DNA from: Peribacillus faecalis
GTDB lineage: Bacteria; Bacillota; Bacilli; Bacillales; DSM-1321
Assembly: GCF_014712675.1 (NCBI RefSeq)
Contig: NZ_JACXSI010000003.1
Span: 1-64,000, forward strand
Length of the DNA stretch: 64,000 nt
Direction of reading: 5' to 3'
Part shown: positions 52,041-61,391 of the stretch, piece after piece
Position numbering within the stretch: the first letter of the stretch is position 1
Layout of the letters: each line of letters starts with the position of its first letter
The notes under the pieces: model-generated
Database searches by the model: none
The model's input: only the letters and a program-made list of their open reading frames with translations
Told to the model about the DNA's origin: nothing
Position numbers and translations under genes: made by a program

Positions 52041-52658
52041 GTGAAAATCATCGTCTTTGGCGCAAACGGAAAAACAGGGAGAATTGTCATCGAGAAAGCA
52101 TTGCAAGCAGGTCATGAAGTATCAGCATTTGTGAGGGATCAATCGAAGCTGCAAATTGAGCAGCCCGGCTTAACAATCATTGAAGGTCAAGCTACTGTAC
52201 TTGCCGATGTTGAACAAGCTGTTGCCGGTCATGAACTTGTCATTTCATGTTTAGGATCTGATAAAGGAATGGGCAAATCCACAATCTTGCACGAAATGAC
52301 AAAAAACATCGTAGCTGCTATGAAGAAGCAAGATGTTAACCGTATCATTTATATGGCATCAGCAGGTGTTGACAAGGAAATCCCAGGCCTGACTGGTAAA
52401 ATGGTTATGAAGATGCTAGCCAATCCACTGGCAGACCACCGTAATGCAATCGCAGAAATTAAAGCAGGTGGACTGACATACACAATCGCCCGTCCAATGG
52501 GTCTGACTGACAAACCGGAAACGGGTCAATACCGCGAAGCTATGACTGGTATTCCAGACAAAGGCCGCAGCATTTCTAGAGCGGATGTTGCTGATTTTAT
52601 TGTTAAAACGATTGGGAATTCGCAGTATGAGAATAAATCTGTGGCTTTGAGTGATTAA
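52041..52658 (+). CDS. NAD(P)-binding protein (atypical SDR, NmrA/YwnB-like)
   Basis: This 205-residue Rossmann-fold protein has the motif GANGKTGR (about residues 7-14) and VISCLGSDKGMGKST near residue 70. Its end, SRADVADFIVKTI, is typical of NAD(P)H-binding atypical SDRs. GTG 52041 is the start, with AGGGGA upstream. It is probably a stress- or redox-related reductase-like protein; the substrate is unknown. Its own terminator follows immediately. Confidence 0.82.
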   Translation: MKIIVFGANGKTGRIVIEKALQAGHEVSAFVRDQSKLQIEQPGLTIIEGQATVLADVEQAVAGHELVISCLGSDKGMGKSTILHEMTKNIVAAMKKQDVNRIIYMASAGVDKEIPGLTGKMVMKMLANPLADHRNAIAEIKAGGLTYTIARPMGLTDKPETGQYREAMTGIPDKGRSISRADVADFIVKTIGNSQYENKSVALSD

Positions 52659-52684
52659 GAGAGGGGATTCCTCTCTTTTTTTAT
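52657..52684 (+). terminator. terminator of the atypical SDR gene
   Basis: Stem AAGAGAGGG-gat-TCCTCTCTT followed by T7, starting at the stop codon. Confidence 0.88.
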
Positions 52685-52711
52685 GAGCTGAGAATGCTGT
52701 TTAAGGCGGTC

Positions 52712-52875
52712 AGCATACTCGAGGAAAATTTAAGAGCGGTGGCGAATAATTTGAGAGTCGTCGTCCGACATTTGAGAGCGGTGACGCGTTATTTGAGAGC
52801 CGTCATTCGACATTTGAGAGCGGTGGAGCATTATTTGAGAGCCGTCGTGCGACATGTAAGAGCGGTGATCAAATG
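52712..52875. repeat. intergenic repeat array E (inverse orientation to array D)
   Basis: About eight 21-bp units of the form ATTTGAGAGCGGTGACGCGTT alternate with ATTTGAGAGCCGTCATTCGAC-type units, a 42-bp period. On the minus strand the core reads GCTCTCAAAT, identical to array D. It lies between the convergent SDR and K+ transporter genes. A frame of 63 codons is open through it only because the period is divisible by three. Confidence 0.78.
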
Positions 52876-53011
52876 CACATCATAGGCGGTAAAATTTCCG
52901 AAGTGAAGTCCTGCTAATAAAAAGTTAATTTTTCGAGTTCACATTAGAGCTTTGAATAGGCGCCCCTACGTTCAATAAATAGATAAGTCGGCACCATCAC
53001 TAGCACCGACC

Positions 53012-54358
53012 TCACCCAATAATAACCCGCTCCTTCGGATAACGATAATGTTCCTTCTCCTTCTCTCCGCCAAGAAAGATGAACGACAAAATACCGACCC
53101 GACCGATAAACATTAAAACAATCACCGTTATTTTGCCAAACATAGACAAGCTGGCTGTAATTCCGAGTGATAATCCCGTTGTTCCGAACGCTGAACATAC
53201 TTCAAAGACAATTTCCATAATCGAAAATGGCTCGGTAATGCTGAGTGAAAAAATCCCCAATCCGCAAACAATCGTCGCAATCATCGTCACTACGACCGAC
53301 TTCTTCACGTCATCTTCATGAATCTCACGGTTGAACACTTTAATCGTCTGGCTACCTCGTGCGTAGTTATATAGAAATAACAAGTTAATCGCAAAGGTCG
53401 TTGTCCGTATGCCGCCTCCGACCGAGCTGGGCGAAGCGCCGATAAACATGAGCAAGCCTATGAAAAGTAATGTCGGATTCGTAAATTGGCTGACATCCAT
53501 CGTAGCAAGACCGGCGTTTCTCGTCGTCACCGATTGAAACAGAGCGTAGAAGAAACTGTCTGTCCAGCTTTTACCGTTAAAAAAATGATTAAACTCAAGC
53601 AATAAAATCAGCAGTGTCCCAATCACAACTAAAGCAAAGAACGTAGCAGTCGTCAGCTTTGTATACAGCGAAAAATGAAAAACAGGATCTGATGGCTTTT
53701 GTGTTAAAAATGCCTTTACTTCAATCAATACCGCATATCCGATTGATCCGAAAATAATTAATAGTATGTTGATAAATTGAATGAAATAATCCCCGGCAAA
53801 TGGAATCAATGAATTGCCGACAATATCGAACCCGGCATTCGTCGTTGCACTTACCGACATATAAAGAGCCTGTATGAATGCCTCCGAAACAGACGGATAA
53901 TAGTGAAATAAGTACAACCATAGTACGAGTGCACCAATCCCTTCAACAATGAGGAATAAAATCAAAATCTCTCTAATCATTTTCACCAAACCGGAGAAAA
54001 ATAGCTGGTTTTGATCTGCCATAATCAGTTTGCGTTCTTTAAAGCCGATTCTCTTTCGGAAAATCAACCAAATAAAAGTGCTCAGCGTCATTACACCAAT
54101 TCCGCCGAACTGCATAACAAACAGCATAATGAAATAACCGGTCGTACTGAATGTTTCCGTAATATTCACGACTGAAAGCCCCGTTACACTAACAGCGCTG
54201 ACCGCCAAAAACAAAGCATCAATGAACGGCAAATGCACCCCATCCTGCAAAGCAATCGGCAAACTGAAAAGGAGGGTTGCAATCATTACCGCCAGAAAAT
54301 AGTAGGCCACAATTATTTGCGCCGGTGTCATTTGATCAATTATGCGTCTAATTTTCAT
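53012..54358 (-). CDS. ktrB: KtrB/TrkH-family potassium transporter membrane subunit
   Basis: This 448-residue membrane protein moves K+, probably coupled to Na+. Four pore repeats are visible through their selectivity-filter glycines: SVTGLSV (about residue 57), TNAGFDI (about 172), RNAGLAT (about 287) and FGTTGLSLG (about 391). Length matches B. subtilis KtrB/KtrD (about 445-449). The RCK regulatory subunit (KtrA/KtrC) is not adjacent, as is usual for KtrD. It has no close operon partner here. Confidence 0.9.
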   Translation of the reverse strand: MKIRRIIDQMTPAQIIVAYYFLAVMIATLLFSLPIALQDGVHLPFIDALFLAVSAVSVTGLSVVNITETFSTTGYFIMLFVMQFGGIGVMTLSTFIWLIFRKRIGFKERKLIMADQNQLFFSGLVKMIREILILFLIVEGIGALVLWLYLFHYYPSVSEAFIQALYMSVSATTNAGFDIVGNSLIPFAGDYFIQFINILLIIFGSIGYAVLIEVKAFLTQKPSDPVFHFSLYTKLTTATFFALVVIGTLLILLLEFNHFFNGKSWTDSFFYALFQSVTTRNAGLATMDVSQFTNPTLLFIGLLMFIGASPSSVGGGIRTTTFAINLLFLYNYARGSQTIKVFNREIHEDDVKKSVVVTMIATIVCGLGIFSLSITEPFSIMEIVFEVCSAFGTTGLSLGITASLSMFGKITVIVLMFIGRVGILSFIFLGGEKEKEHYRYPKERVIIG

Positions 54359-54555
54359 GATGTAATCCTTTAATATGTATTTTCCAAAAAAATCCTTGCT
54401 ATTTGTTAAAACAAACTGCTATATATTGCCTTAGTGTTGCTGAAATAGTATCAATTCATTCATATTACCTGCTTAATCTTGGCCCATTGCTAATCATATT
54501 AATGTATGGCATTACATTGCAGACTACATTATATTGTTAAAGAACTTGAGAGAGA

Positions 54556-54597
54556 CTAAAAAATGACACCCGCTAAATCAGCGAGTGCCATTTTAAT
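54556..54597 (-). terminator. terminator of the sortase operon
   Basis: On the minus strand AATGGCACTCGCT pairs with AGCGGGTGTCATT (two G-U pairs) and is followed by a U run. It lies about 60 bp after the sortase stop. Confidence 0.75.
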
Positions 54598-54659
54598 AAG
54601 CATGTTATATTAATATGTAATTTCCTTTACAAAAGGACGTGTGCGGTTGCTAATTATTT

Positions 54660-55226
54660 TTAATCAGCGCTCAAAAGGCCTTTTACAGCAATGCGCTTCT
54701 TTCCATCTTCTGTGCATGTTATTAAAGTAATTTCAATTTGATCAGAATCCGCCAAGACATCCACATCAGTTTTTTCAATCGTTTTTTTACTGGCAACTGT
54801 ATACTCGAAAATTTCTTCGGAAGTCTTCAAATAGATGACGTCTCCTATTTTGATTTCCGGTAAACGATTAAAATGCCTGCCCTTAACTATACTGCGATGT
54901 CCGGCAACCGTATAGTTCCCTTGCCCCGGCTCCTGATTATCTTTAATTTGCGCTAGCGCCACACTTAAATTTTCTTTCGTAGCTTTTGATAAAACTAGTT
55001 CTTCAAGCTGTATAGCCGGAATAGAAAGTATAATCCCTTTAGCGAGCTCTTCAGCATCAATTGATAAATGCTCTTCATCAATTGCATCCCATTCCCCTTT
55101 ATCCACTAGTTGCAACGCTTCTTCTATATATCGAATATCTGCAGCTTGTTTCTGGAGATAAAACAACGGAAAACAAATGAATAATGCTCCTAAAAACAAC
55201 AACACCCTTCCAACTGTACTTCTCAT
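54660..55226 (-). CDS. sortase (class D-like) dedicated to the adjacent surface protein
   Basis: This 188-residue transpeptidase has an N-terminal membrane anchor (VLLFLGALFICFPLFYLQ). The catalytic residues are visible: histidine in TVAGHRSIVKGRHFNRLP (about residue 110), cysteine in ITLITCTEDG (about residue 171) and arginine in GKKRIAVKG (about residue 178). It cleaves LPXTG-type signals and links the protein to peptidoglycan. It starts 10 bp after the LPQTG protein gene and is co-transcribed with it, so that protein is the likely substrate. The class assignment is tentative. Confidence 0.88.
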   Translation of the reverse strand: MRSTVGRVLLFLGALFICFPLFYLQKQAADIRYIEEALQLVDKGEWDAIDEEHLSIDAEELAKGIILSIPAIQLEELVLSKATKENLSVALAQIKDNQEPGQGNYTVAGHRSIVKGRHFNRLPEIKIGDVIYLKTSEEIFEYTVASKKTIEKTDVDVLADSDQIEITLITCTEDGKKRIAVKGLLSAD

Positions 55227-55236
55227 ACTAGCCCTT

Positions 55237-58200
55237 TTAGTTCATTCTTTTTGATTTCGTGCTGAAAATAACAGCAGATGCCAATAAGAAAAATATTCCC
55301 GCAGCCATCATAAAGCGAAGCCATTCTTCACCTGTTTGCGGTAACATAGCAGAATCAATATCAGAGCTATTTAATTGATTATCGTTAGGCGGCACTGGGC
55401 CTTCTCCTTCTGTTTCATCATCTGCCGGCGGCACTGGTTCCTCTCCACCTGTTTCATCATCTGCCGGTGGGACTGGGCCCTCTCCTTCTGTTTCATCATC
55501 TGCCGGCGGCACTGGACCCTCTCCTTCTGTTTCATCATCTGCCGGTGGGATTGGTACCTCTCCGTCTGTTTCATCATCTGCCGGCGGCACTGATCCTTCT
55601 CCTTCCGTCTCATCATCTGCCGGTGGGATTGGTACATCTCCGTCTGTTTCATCATCTGCCGGCGGCACTGATCCTTCTCCTTCTGTCTCATCATCTGCCG
55701 GTGGCACTGGGCCCTCTCCTTCTGTTTCATCATCTGCCGGCGGCACTGATCCTTCTCCTTCTGTTTCATCATCTGCCGGCGGCACTGGACCTTCTCCTTC
55801 TGTTTCATCATCTGCCGGCGGGATTGGTCCCTCTCCTTCTGTTTCACCATCTGCCGGCGGCACTGATCCTTCTCCTTCTGTTTCATCATCTGCCGGCGGC
55901 ACTGATCCTTCTCCTTCTGTTTCATCATCTGCCGGTGGCACTGGGCCCTCCATTAATTTATTCACGAACGTGAAACTGTACTCGCTTCGATCTTCGCCAA
56001 TTGTAACCTTGGTCACTTCTTCAGACAGCACATAACCTTCCGGTGCTTTCGTTTCCTGCAGCTCATATGTGCCGTGAGGCAAGTCTTCGAAACTAGCTTT
56101 CCCTTCTTGATCGGTCGTGGCCTTTTCTATCACTTCGCCATCTTGCGTTAGTGTGAATTCCGCTCCTGACAACGGACTTTGGTCAGCTTCGTCCACTTTT
56201 AAAATCGAGATGCTTCCTTTTTTGATTTTTTCATTCGTGAAGGTAAAACTGTACTCACTCTTCTCTTCGCCAATCGTTACCTCTGTCGCCTCTTCTGACA
56301 GCACATAACCTTCCGGCGCTTTCGTTTCCTGCAGTTCATATGTACCGTATGGCAAGTCTGCGAAACTAGCTTTTCCTTCTTGATCGGTCGTGGCCTTTTC
56401 TATCACTTCGCTATCTTGCGTCAGTGTGAATTCCGCTCCCGACAACGGACTTTGGTCGGCTTCATCCACTTTTAAAATTGAGATGCTTCCTTTTTTGATT
56501 TTTTCGTTCATGAAGGTGAAGCTGTACTCGCTCTTCTCTTCGCCAATCGTTACCTCTGTCACCTCTTCTGACAGAATATAACCTTCTGGTGCTTTCGTTT
56601 CCTGAAGCTCATATGTGCCGTACGCCAAGTCTGTAAAACTCGCTTTTCCTTCTCGATCGGTCGTAGCCTTTCCTATCACTTCACCATTTTGGCTAAGCGT
56701 GAATTCTGCTCCTGACAACGGACTTTGGTCGGCTTCATCCACTTTTAAAATTGAGATGCTTCCTTTTTTGATTTTTTCGTTCATGAAGGTGAAGCTGTAC
56801 TCGCTCTTCTCTTCGCCAATCGTTACCTCTGTCACCTCTTCTGACAGCACATAACCTTCTGGTGCTTTCGTTTCCTGAAGCTCATATGTGCCGTACGCCA
56901 AGTCTGTAAAACTCGCTTTTCCTTCTCGATCGGTCGTGGCCTTTTCTATCACTTCGCTATCTTGCATCAGTGTGAATTCCGCTCCTGACAACGGACTTTG
57001 GTCGGCTTCATCCACTTTTAAAATCGAGATGCTTCCTTTTTTCTCTGCGATCTTTTCGTTCGTGAAAGTGAATCTGTACTCGCGCTCCTCTTTGTCAATT
57101 GTTACCTCTAACACTTCTTCAGATAGTATATAACCTTCTGGCGCTTTCGTTTCCTGCAGCTCATATGTGCCGTGGGGCAACTCTGTGAAACGCGCTTTTC
57201 CTTCTTGATCTGTCGTAGCCTTTCCTACCACTTCACCATTTTGGCTGAGCGTGAATTCCGCTCCTGACAATAGACTTTGGTCCTTCGCATCTATTTTAGT
57301 TAAAACAATTCTACCTAAATCAGAATTATTGAGTTCTGTTGGAATAATGTAGCCTTTAAATGGATAGTGATGTGATTCATATCCTCCAGCTGTTTCATTA
57401 TAAAAGTTTTGAAAAACAACCGTCCCGTTGAAATTACCTGAACCACTTGGAGTGAATGTGCAATCTGGTGCCAACACTGAACCATAAATAGCCATGCCAC
57501 TCAAATCCAAAGTTTCTAATTCGGGAAAATTCCACATCCATTTTTCTGCATTACTACCAGTCGCTGCAGAATCCTTATAGAAAATTTGTAAATTCCCCAT
57601 AGACAATGACGTACCAAATACATTTACTAGTACAGTTGCTGATTCAGGGACATTAAATTTTATACCATGAATTTTACCTTTGGCTAACTGATCTGTTGTA
57701 ACTGAAAATACATTTAGTGATTCATTAGTTCCGGTAAATATTAACGTTCCATATACATTCTCTACCGTACCGTTGGGAGTTAACTTTGACCAAGCAGTAG
57801 ATGAAGACTTTAGACTAAGATAAGCAGCGTCAAAGTCAATTACATCTGAAACAATCGGGTTATCTTCTCTATTATTATTTGTCATCGTATAATTAATGAT
57901 AGTCCCTTGAGTACCGATAGCAGTATTGCCATTAAAGTTAGTACCACCAGTAATATTAATCTTCTTCCCTACAACTAAATCAAAGCGGTCTGTTGAACTA
58001 GAAAGCTTATCTCCAATTCCATATCCTATATATTTCGCTTCGTTTCCTACTGCAACCCTCCCTTCAGCATCGGAATAGCTTTGATAATGATTATTTAGCA
58101 CGAAAACGTTATAATCGTTTGCGATTCCAAGATTAGAACCAATCCCTGCAGCTTCTGCCATTTGATTAGAAATCCCCGGAATCACGCAGTTTACTAAATT

Positions 58201-58257
58201 CATTAAAATAATTGCAAAAATCAAAAAATTATTCTTCACTCTGTCTCTCCTTGTCAA
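55237..58257 (-). CDS. LPXTG surface adhesin: choice-of-anchor A domain, five SpaA/Cna-B repeats, Pro/Asp/Glu-rich stalk
   Basis: This 1006-residue cell-wall protein has a signal peptide (residues 1-37, ending MAEAAG) and a choice-of-anchor A domain (about 40-305, starting IGSNLGIANDYNVFVLNNHY). Five near-identical SpaA/Cna-B domains of about 91 residues follow (about 314-765), each with the lysine strand ILKVDEADQSPLSGAEFTL and the glutamate in YELQETKAPEGY needed for an internal isopeptide bond. A stalk of 14 repeats of 13 residues (PVPPADDETEGEG type, about 768-950) leads to the sorting signal LPQTGEE (about 969), a membrane segment and KSKRMN. The sortase gene is 10 bp downstream. It probably acts as an extended, protease-resistant adhesin. 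Confidence 0.92.
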   Translation of the reverse strand: MTRRDRVKNNFLIFAIILMNLVNCVIPGISNQMAEAAGIGSNLGIANDYNVFVLNNHYQSYSDAEGRVAVGNEAKYIGYGIGDKLSSSTDRFDLVVGKKINITGGTNFNGNTAIGTQGTIINYTMTNNNREDNPIVSDVIDFDAAYLSLKSSSTAWSKLTPNGTVENVYGTLIFTGTNESLNVFSVTTDQLAKGKIHGIKFNVPESATVLVNVFGTSLSMGNLQIFYKDSAATGSNAEKWMWNFPELETLDLSGMAIYGSVLAPDCTFTPSGSGNFNGTVVFQNFYNETAGGYESHHYPFKGYIIPTELNNSDLGRIVLTKIDAKDQSLLSGAEFTLSQNGEVVGKATTDQEGKARFTELPHGTYELQETKAPEGYILSEEVLEVTIDKEEREYRFTFTNEKIAEKKGSISILKVDEADQSPLSGAEFTLMQDSEVIEKATTDREGKASFTDLAYGTYELQETKAPEGYVLSEEVTEVTIGEEKSEYSFTFMNEKIKKGSISILKVDEADQSPLSGAEFTLSQNGEVIGKATTDREGKASFTDLAYGTYELQETKAPEGYILSEEVTEVTIGEEKSEYSFTFMNEKIKKGSISILKVDEADQSPLSGAEFTLTQDSEVIEKATTDQEGKASFADLPYGTYELQETKAPEGYVLSEEATEVTIGEEKSEYSFTFTNEKIKKGSISILKVDEADQSPLSGAEFTLTQDGEVIEKATTDQEGKASFEDLPHGTYELQETKAPEGYVLSEEVTKVTIGEDRSEYSFTFVNKLMEGPVPPADDETEGEGSVPPADDETEGEGSVPPADGETEGEGPIPPADDETEGEGPVPPADDETEGEGSVPPADDETEGEGPVPPADDETEGEGSVPPADDETDGDVPIPPADDETEGEGSVPPADDETDGEVPIPPADDETEGEGPVPPADDETEGEGPVPPADDETGGEEPVPPADDETEGEGPVPPNDNQLNSSDIDSAMLPQTGEEWLRFMMAAGIFFLLASAVIFSTKSKRMN
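55385..55950 (-). repeat. 14 tandem 39-bp repeats encoding the stalk
   Basis: Each unit encodes 13 residues of the form xxPPADDETEGEG. Variants (ADGETEGEG, DETDGDV, DETDGEV, DETGGEE) mark a few units. Units are nearly identical at the DNA level, so copy number should vary by slippage or recombination. Long open frames on the other strand and in other phases here are artefacts of the 39-bp period. Confidence 0.9.
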
Positions 58258-58486
58258 TAATATATCGATATAACTTTTATTTTTAAAAAAATTAAGTCTC
58301 CTACAAATATACGATTAAATCATTATTCTAAAATAATTTCCACTCTTTTTTAAAAAAAGATAATATTTATTTACAAAAAAATAAAAGCCGATAATCCAAA
58401 ACGGGTTACCGGTAGAAGAATGTAAAAATATACAAATTTCAATTCTCTCAAAAACTTATCTGCTTTAAATCTTTTAAGCAAAACAA

Positions 58487-58512
58487 AAAAACCAACCATA
58501 ATGGTCGGTTCA
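58487..58512 (-). terminator. terminator of yhbH
   Basis: On the minus strand AACCGACCA and TGGTTGGTT (one G-U pair) with a 3-nt loop and a U7 run. The 58258-58480 stretch shows only AT-rich sequence, presumably holding the promoter of the surface-protein operon. Confidence 0.8.
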
Positions 58513-58523
58513 ACACAAAACTT

Positions 58524-59693
58524 CTAAACAGTCATTTTATTATCTTCTTTATGAAAAAAGCTCTTCATCGCATGAAATACATCTGTCTTCTGCTTCAAAA
58601 TGTAATATTGAAACTTCTCGTGCTTCATATTTTTGTAGGCGCTCATAAGTGTCGAATGGCGGTTGTATTGATTGACTTCGCCGTAACCAAACATGTTGGA
58701 TAGTTCCATAATTTCCTCAACTAGCTTGACACAGCGTGCGTTGTCGGACGTCAAGTTGTCACCATCGGAGAAGTGGAACGGGTAAATATTAAACTTATTC
58801 GGTGGATATTTTTCATTAATGATTTCTAAAGCTTTCCGATAAGCCGAGGAGCAGATTGTTCCACCACTTTCCCCTTTTGTAAAAAAGTCTTCCTCTGACA
58901 CAACTTTCGCCTCTGTATGATGAGCGATGAACTCGATTTCGACAGTTTCGTATTTAGTGCGCAGGAAACGTGTCATCCAAAAGAAGAAGCTGCGCGCCAT
59001 GTACTTTTCCCAAACACCCATGCTGCCTGACGTATCCATCATAGCCAAAACGACTGCTTTCGAGTCCGGTTTCGTGACTTCATTCCATGTTTTAAACTTC
59101 AAGTCTTCCTGAAAAATTGGATGGAAGCCTGGATTACCATTAAGGGCATTACGTTTAAACGCGGTAATCATTGATTTTTTCTTGTCGATATTGCCCATTA
59201 ATCCAGTTTTGCGAATATCATTAAATTCAATTTGTTCAATTGTGTGGTCAGCCTGCTCTTTTCTTTTTAAGTTCGGAAGCTCCAGCTGGCTGAATAAAGC
59301 CTCCTCTAATTCTAATAATGACACTTCCGCTTCATAATAGTCCTCGCCTGCCTGATCTCCTGCTCCTTGCCCTTTTCCTGGTCCTTTTTGCTCGGCAGAA
59401 CCATCTCTTGCGACAACATCTCCTATATTCGAATCTCCGTCTCCTTGGCCAACATGTTTGTTTTTATCATAGTTGTAGCGAATTTTAAACTCATCCAATG
59501 ACCGAATCGGAATTTTTATTACGTCAGTCCCGTTAGACATAATGATGCTTTCTTCAGAAATTAAATCAGGTAAGTTATTTTTGATCGCTTCTTGGACTTT
59601 TTCTTGATGTCTTTGTTGATCATCATATCCTTTGCGATGGAGGGACCAATCTTCCTTAGAAATGACAAACTGATGACGACCATCAACCGGCAT
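58524..59693 (-). CDS. yhbH: YhbH/YeaH-type sporulation protein (DUF444, vWA-like)
   Basis: This 389-residue protein matches the DUF444 family (YhbH in Bacillus, YeaH in enterobacteria), a vWA-like partner of the serine kinase PrkA. A MIDAS-like motif is seen in [20 protein letters not shown] (DxSxS-like, about residues 217-236). [16 protein letters not shown] follows near residue 280. The N-terminal region [20 protein letters not shown] is typical, and a glycine-rich segment lies at about 85-110. In many Bacillus genomes it lies directly after prkA; here 4 kb of other material separates them. Ribosome-binding site GGGAGGGG. Confidence 0.92.
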   Translation of the reverse strand: MPVDGRHQFVISKEDWSLHRKGYDDQQRHQEKVQEAIKNNLPDLISEESIIMSNGTDVIKIPIRSLDEFKIRYNYDKNKHVGQGDGDSNIGDVVARDGSAEQKGPGKGQGAGDQAGEDYYEAEVSLLELEEALFSQLELPNLKRKEQADHTIEQIEFNDIRKTGLMGNIDKKKSMITAFKRNALNGNPGFHPIFQEDLKFKTWNEVTKPDSKAVVLAMMDTSGSMGVWEKYMARSFFFWMTRFLRTKYETVEIEFIAHHTEAKVVSEEDFFTKGESGGTICSSAYRKALEIINEKYPPNKFNIYPFHFSDGDNLTSDNARCVKLVEEIMELSNMFGYGEVNQYNRHSTLMSAYKNMKHEKFQYYILKQKTDVFHAMKSFFHKEDNKMTV

Positions 59694-59785
59694 GCTATTT
59701 CCCCTCCCTATTACCTTGTATTTTTATATCATATGCATGACTGTCCGTCGGTTTGCTAATTATTTTGAAAATAAGATATTCGCCT

Positions 59786-60180
59786 ACTAAGAAAAACCGG
59801 CACCGGTCCTTTTTCATCATGACTACGCTACTTAGATTTACCTCGATGAAAAAGGAGACATGCGGCAGGACTAAGACAGCCGCGCCGTGAAACCCGCTTT
59901 TGGTTTCACAGAGTGGATGGCTTAGGACCGAGCATGGCAGGTGTAAGGTTAGACATCGAGAAAAACCGACACCGGTCCTTTTTTATCATGAATATGCTGC
60001 TTAGATTTACCTCGATGAAAAAGGAGACATGCGGCAGGACTAAGATGAATCACACAAGAAACCCGGTTTTGGTTTCTTGGGGGAGGCAGCTTAGGACCGA
60101 GCATGGCAGGTGTAAGGTTAGACATCAAGAAAAACCGGCACCGGTCCTTTTTTATCATGAATATGCTGCTTAAATTCTCT
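59786..60180. repeat. three tandem ~170-bp mosaic repeats (P and Q modules)
   Basis: The P motif (AAAAACCGRCACCGGTCCTT) starts at 59791, 59961 and about 60130, so the period is 169-170 bp. Each full unit holds a P hairpin and a Q hairpin, and ends TAGACATC. The Q stem is GTGAAACC/GGTTTCAC in the first unit and CAAGAAACC/GGTTTCTTG in the second, showing compensatory change. The third unit is truncated just before the serine hydrolase gene. Orientation is opposite to the copies at 20880-21480. Confidence 0.75.
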
Positions 60181-60256
60181 TTTTGAAAAAGTCGAGCTTA
60201 AAAGTGTACGAATGGGTCTTTTTTATGAGAAAGTCATAGTGGGGAGGGATTTTCAT

Positions 60257-61276
60257 ATGAATCTGATTAAAGATATTAAATGTGATTTTCATCCAGTTTA
60301 TGAACATGTGCAAAACACTCTAGAAGCTGTTGATGCGTCCGGGGGGGCTATGATGATTATTCACAACGATCAAATTGCATCTGAGGCCTATTGGGGTACA
60401 TATACGCCCGGAGCTAATTCGAAGCCGATTCAAGAGAATACGCAATTCCATGTTGCCTCTGTTCGGAAAAGTTATATCGCTCTTGCAGTGGCGTATGCTG
60501 TTTATCATAAATATATTCATTCTATAGATGATAAAGTGACAGACTATTTGCCTTCGCTTTCAGCTGAAGTATTCGCAAATGTCACTATCAGACATTTGCT
60601 GACGCACACTCACGGTTTAAAAAATACGTTCGGCAATGTTGTTCGGGAGTTCCCTGCCGGTGAAGCATGGGCATACCGTGGTATAGGTGTCCGCTTACTT
60701 ACAGATCTTATTCAGCAAACGACTGAAAAAACGATCTCCGAAATTATTACAGAACTTGTGATTAAGCCAATGAACCTTAAGGAAACCGGATGGTACGGAG
60801 CTAAAAAACCAAATATAGTCCAGGTGCTGCGCGATCATAACGATCCTTTTTATTATTGGAGCAACAGCACAGACGGAGATAAAATGAATATGTATATTTC
60901 AACGAGAGAACTGGCATATTGGGGCTATCTTCATTTAAAAGAAGGTTTCATTAACGGTAAGCAAATCGTCCCTAAAGAAATGATTAACATGGCGACATCA
61001 TTGCAAAGTCCGTCTACTCTTCATAAAAGCTTCCCTCAGAACGGCTTTTTATGGTTTGTAAAAGATGCCTACCCATCAAAGCAGAATGAGATTGGAGATT
61101 TGGTACCTCAAGGCTCCTTTCAGCTGCTAGGCTATACAGGCGTTGCCGTTCTCGTTATCCCTGAGCATAATTTAGTTGCTGTTCGCATGACGAATCGCTT
61201 CGGTTCACCGCTCGGCTACAATTATCTGGCCGATATCCGTTCGTTCGGGGATACCATTATATCATGCTTAAAATGA
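60257..61276 (+). CDS. beta-lactamase-fold serine hydrolase (class C/PBP4*-like)
   Basis: This 339-residue protein has the SxxK nucleophile motif in HVASVRKSYIALA (about residues 71-83; serine then lysine). A tyrosine motif lies in EAWAYRGIGVRLL, and LLGYTGVAVLV replaces the classical KTG strand (about 293-303). TIRHLLTHTHGLKNTF (about 113-128) is typical of esterase/peptidase-like members. No signal peptide is evident, so it is probably cytoplasmic. The substrate is unknown. ATG 60257 was chosen because GGGAGGG precedes it. An IS3 element lies directly after the stop, so its native terminator may be displaced. Confidence 0.85.
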   Translation: MNLIKDIKCDFHPVYEHVQNTLEAVDASGGAMMIIHNDQIASEAYWGTYTPGANSKPIQENTQFHVASVRKSYIALAVAYAVYHKYIHSIDDKVTDYLPSLSAEVFANVTIRHLLTHTHGLKNTFGNVVREFPAGEAWAYRGIGVRLLTDLIQQTTEKTISEIITELVIKPMNLKETGWYGAKKPNIVQVLRDHNDPFYYWSNSTDGDKMNMYISTRELAYWGYLHLKEGFINGKQIVPKEMINMATSLQSPSTLHKSFPQNGFLWFVKDAYPSKQNEIGDLVPQGSFQLLGYTGVAVLVIPEHNLVAVRMTNRFGSPLGYNYLADIRSFGDTIISCLK

Positions 61277-61391
61277 AAGGCTTGTCCATTTTAAAATGTA
61301 CCCTATAGAGTAGACACTTTAAAAAAAGGTCTACCTATGGGGTACATTTTTTATATAATGAAACAAACATCAAAGAAATACTGGGGAAATT

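Noticed and set aside
52694-52885. 63-codon frame (ENLRAVANNLRVV type) through array E
   Set aside because: It is composed entirely of the 21-bp repeat, with no ribosome-binding site; its composition matches the array D artefacts.
55371-55973. Open frames of 168-185 codons on both strands across the surface-protein stalk
   Set aside because: These are by-products of the 39-bp repeats. The real frame continues into SpaA domains on one side and the LPQTG signal on the other.
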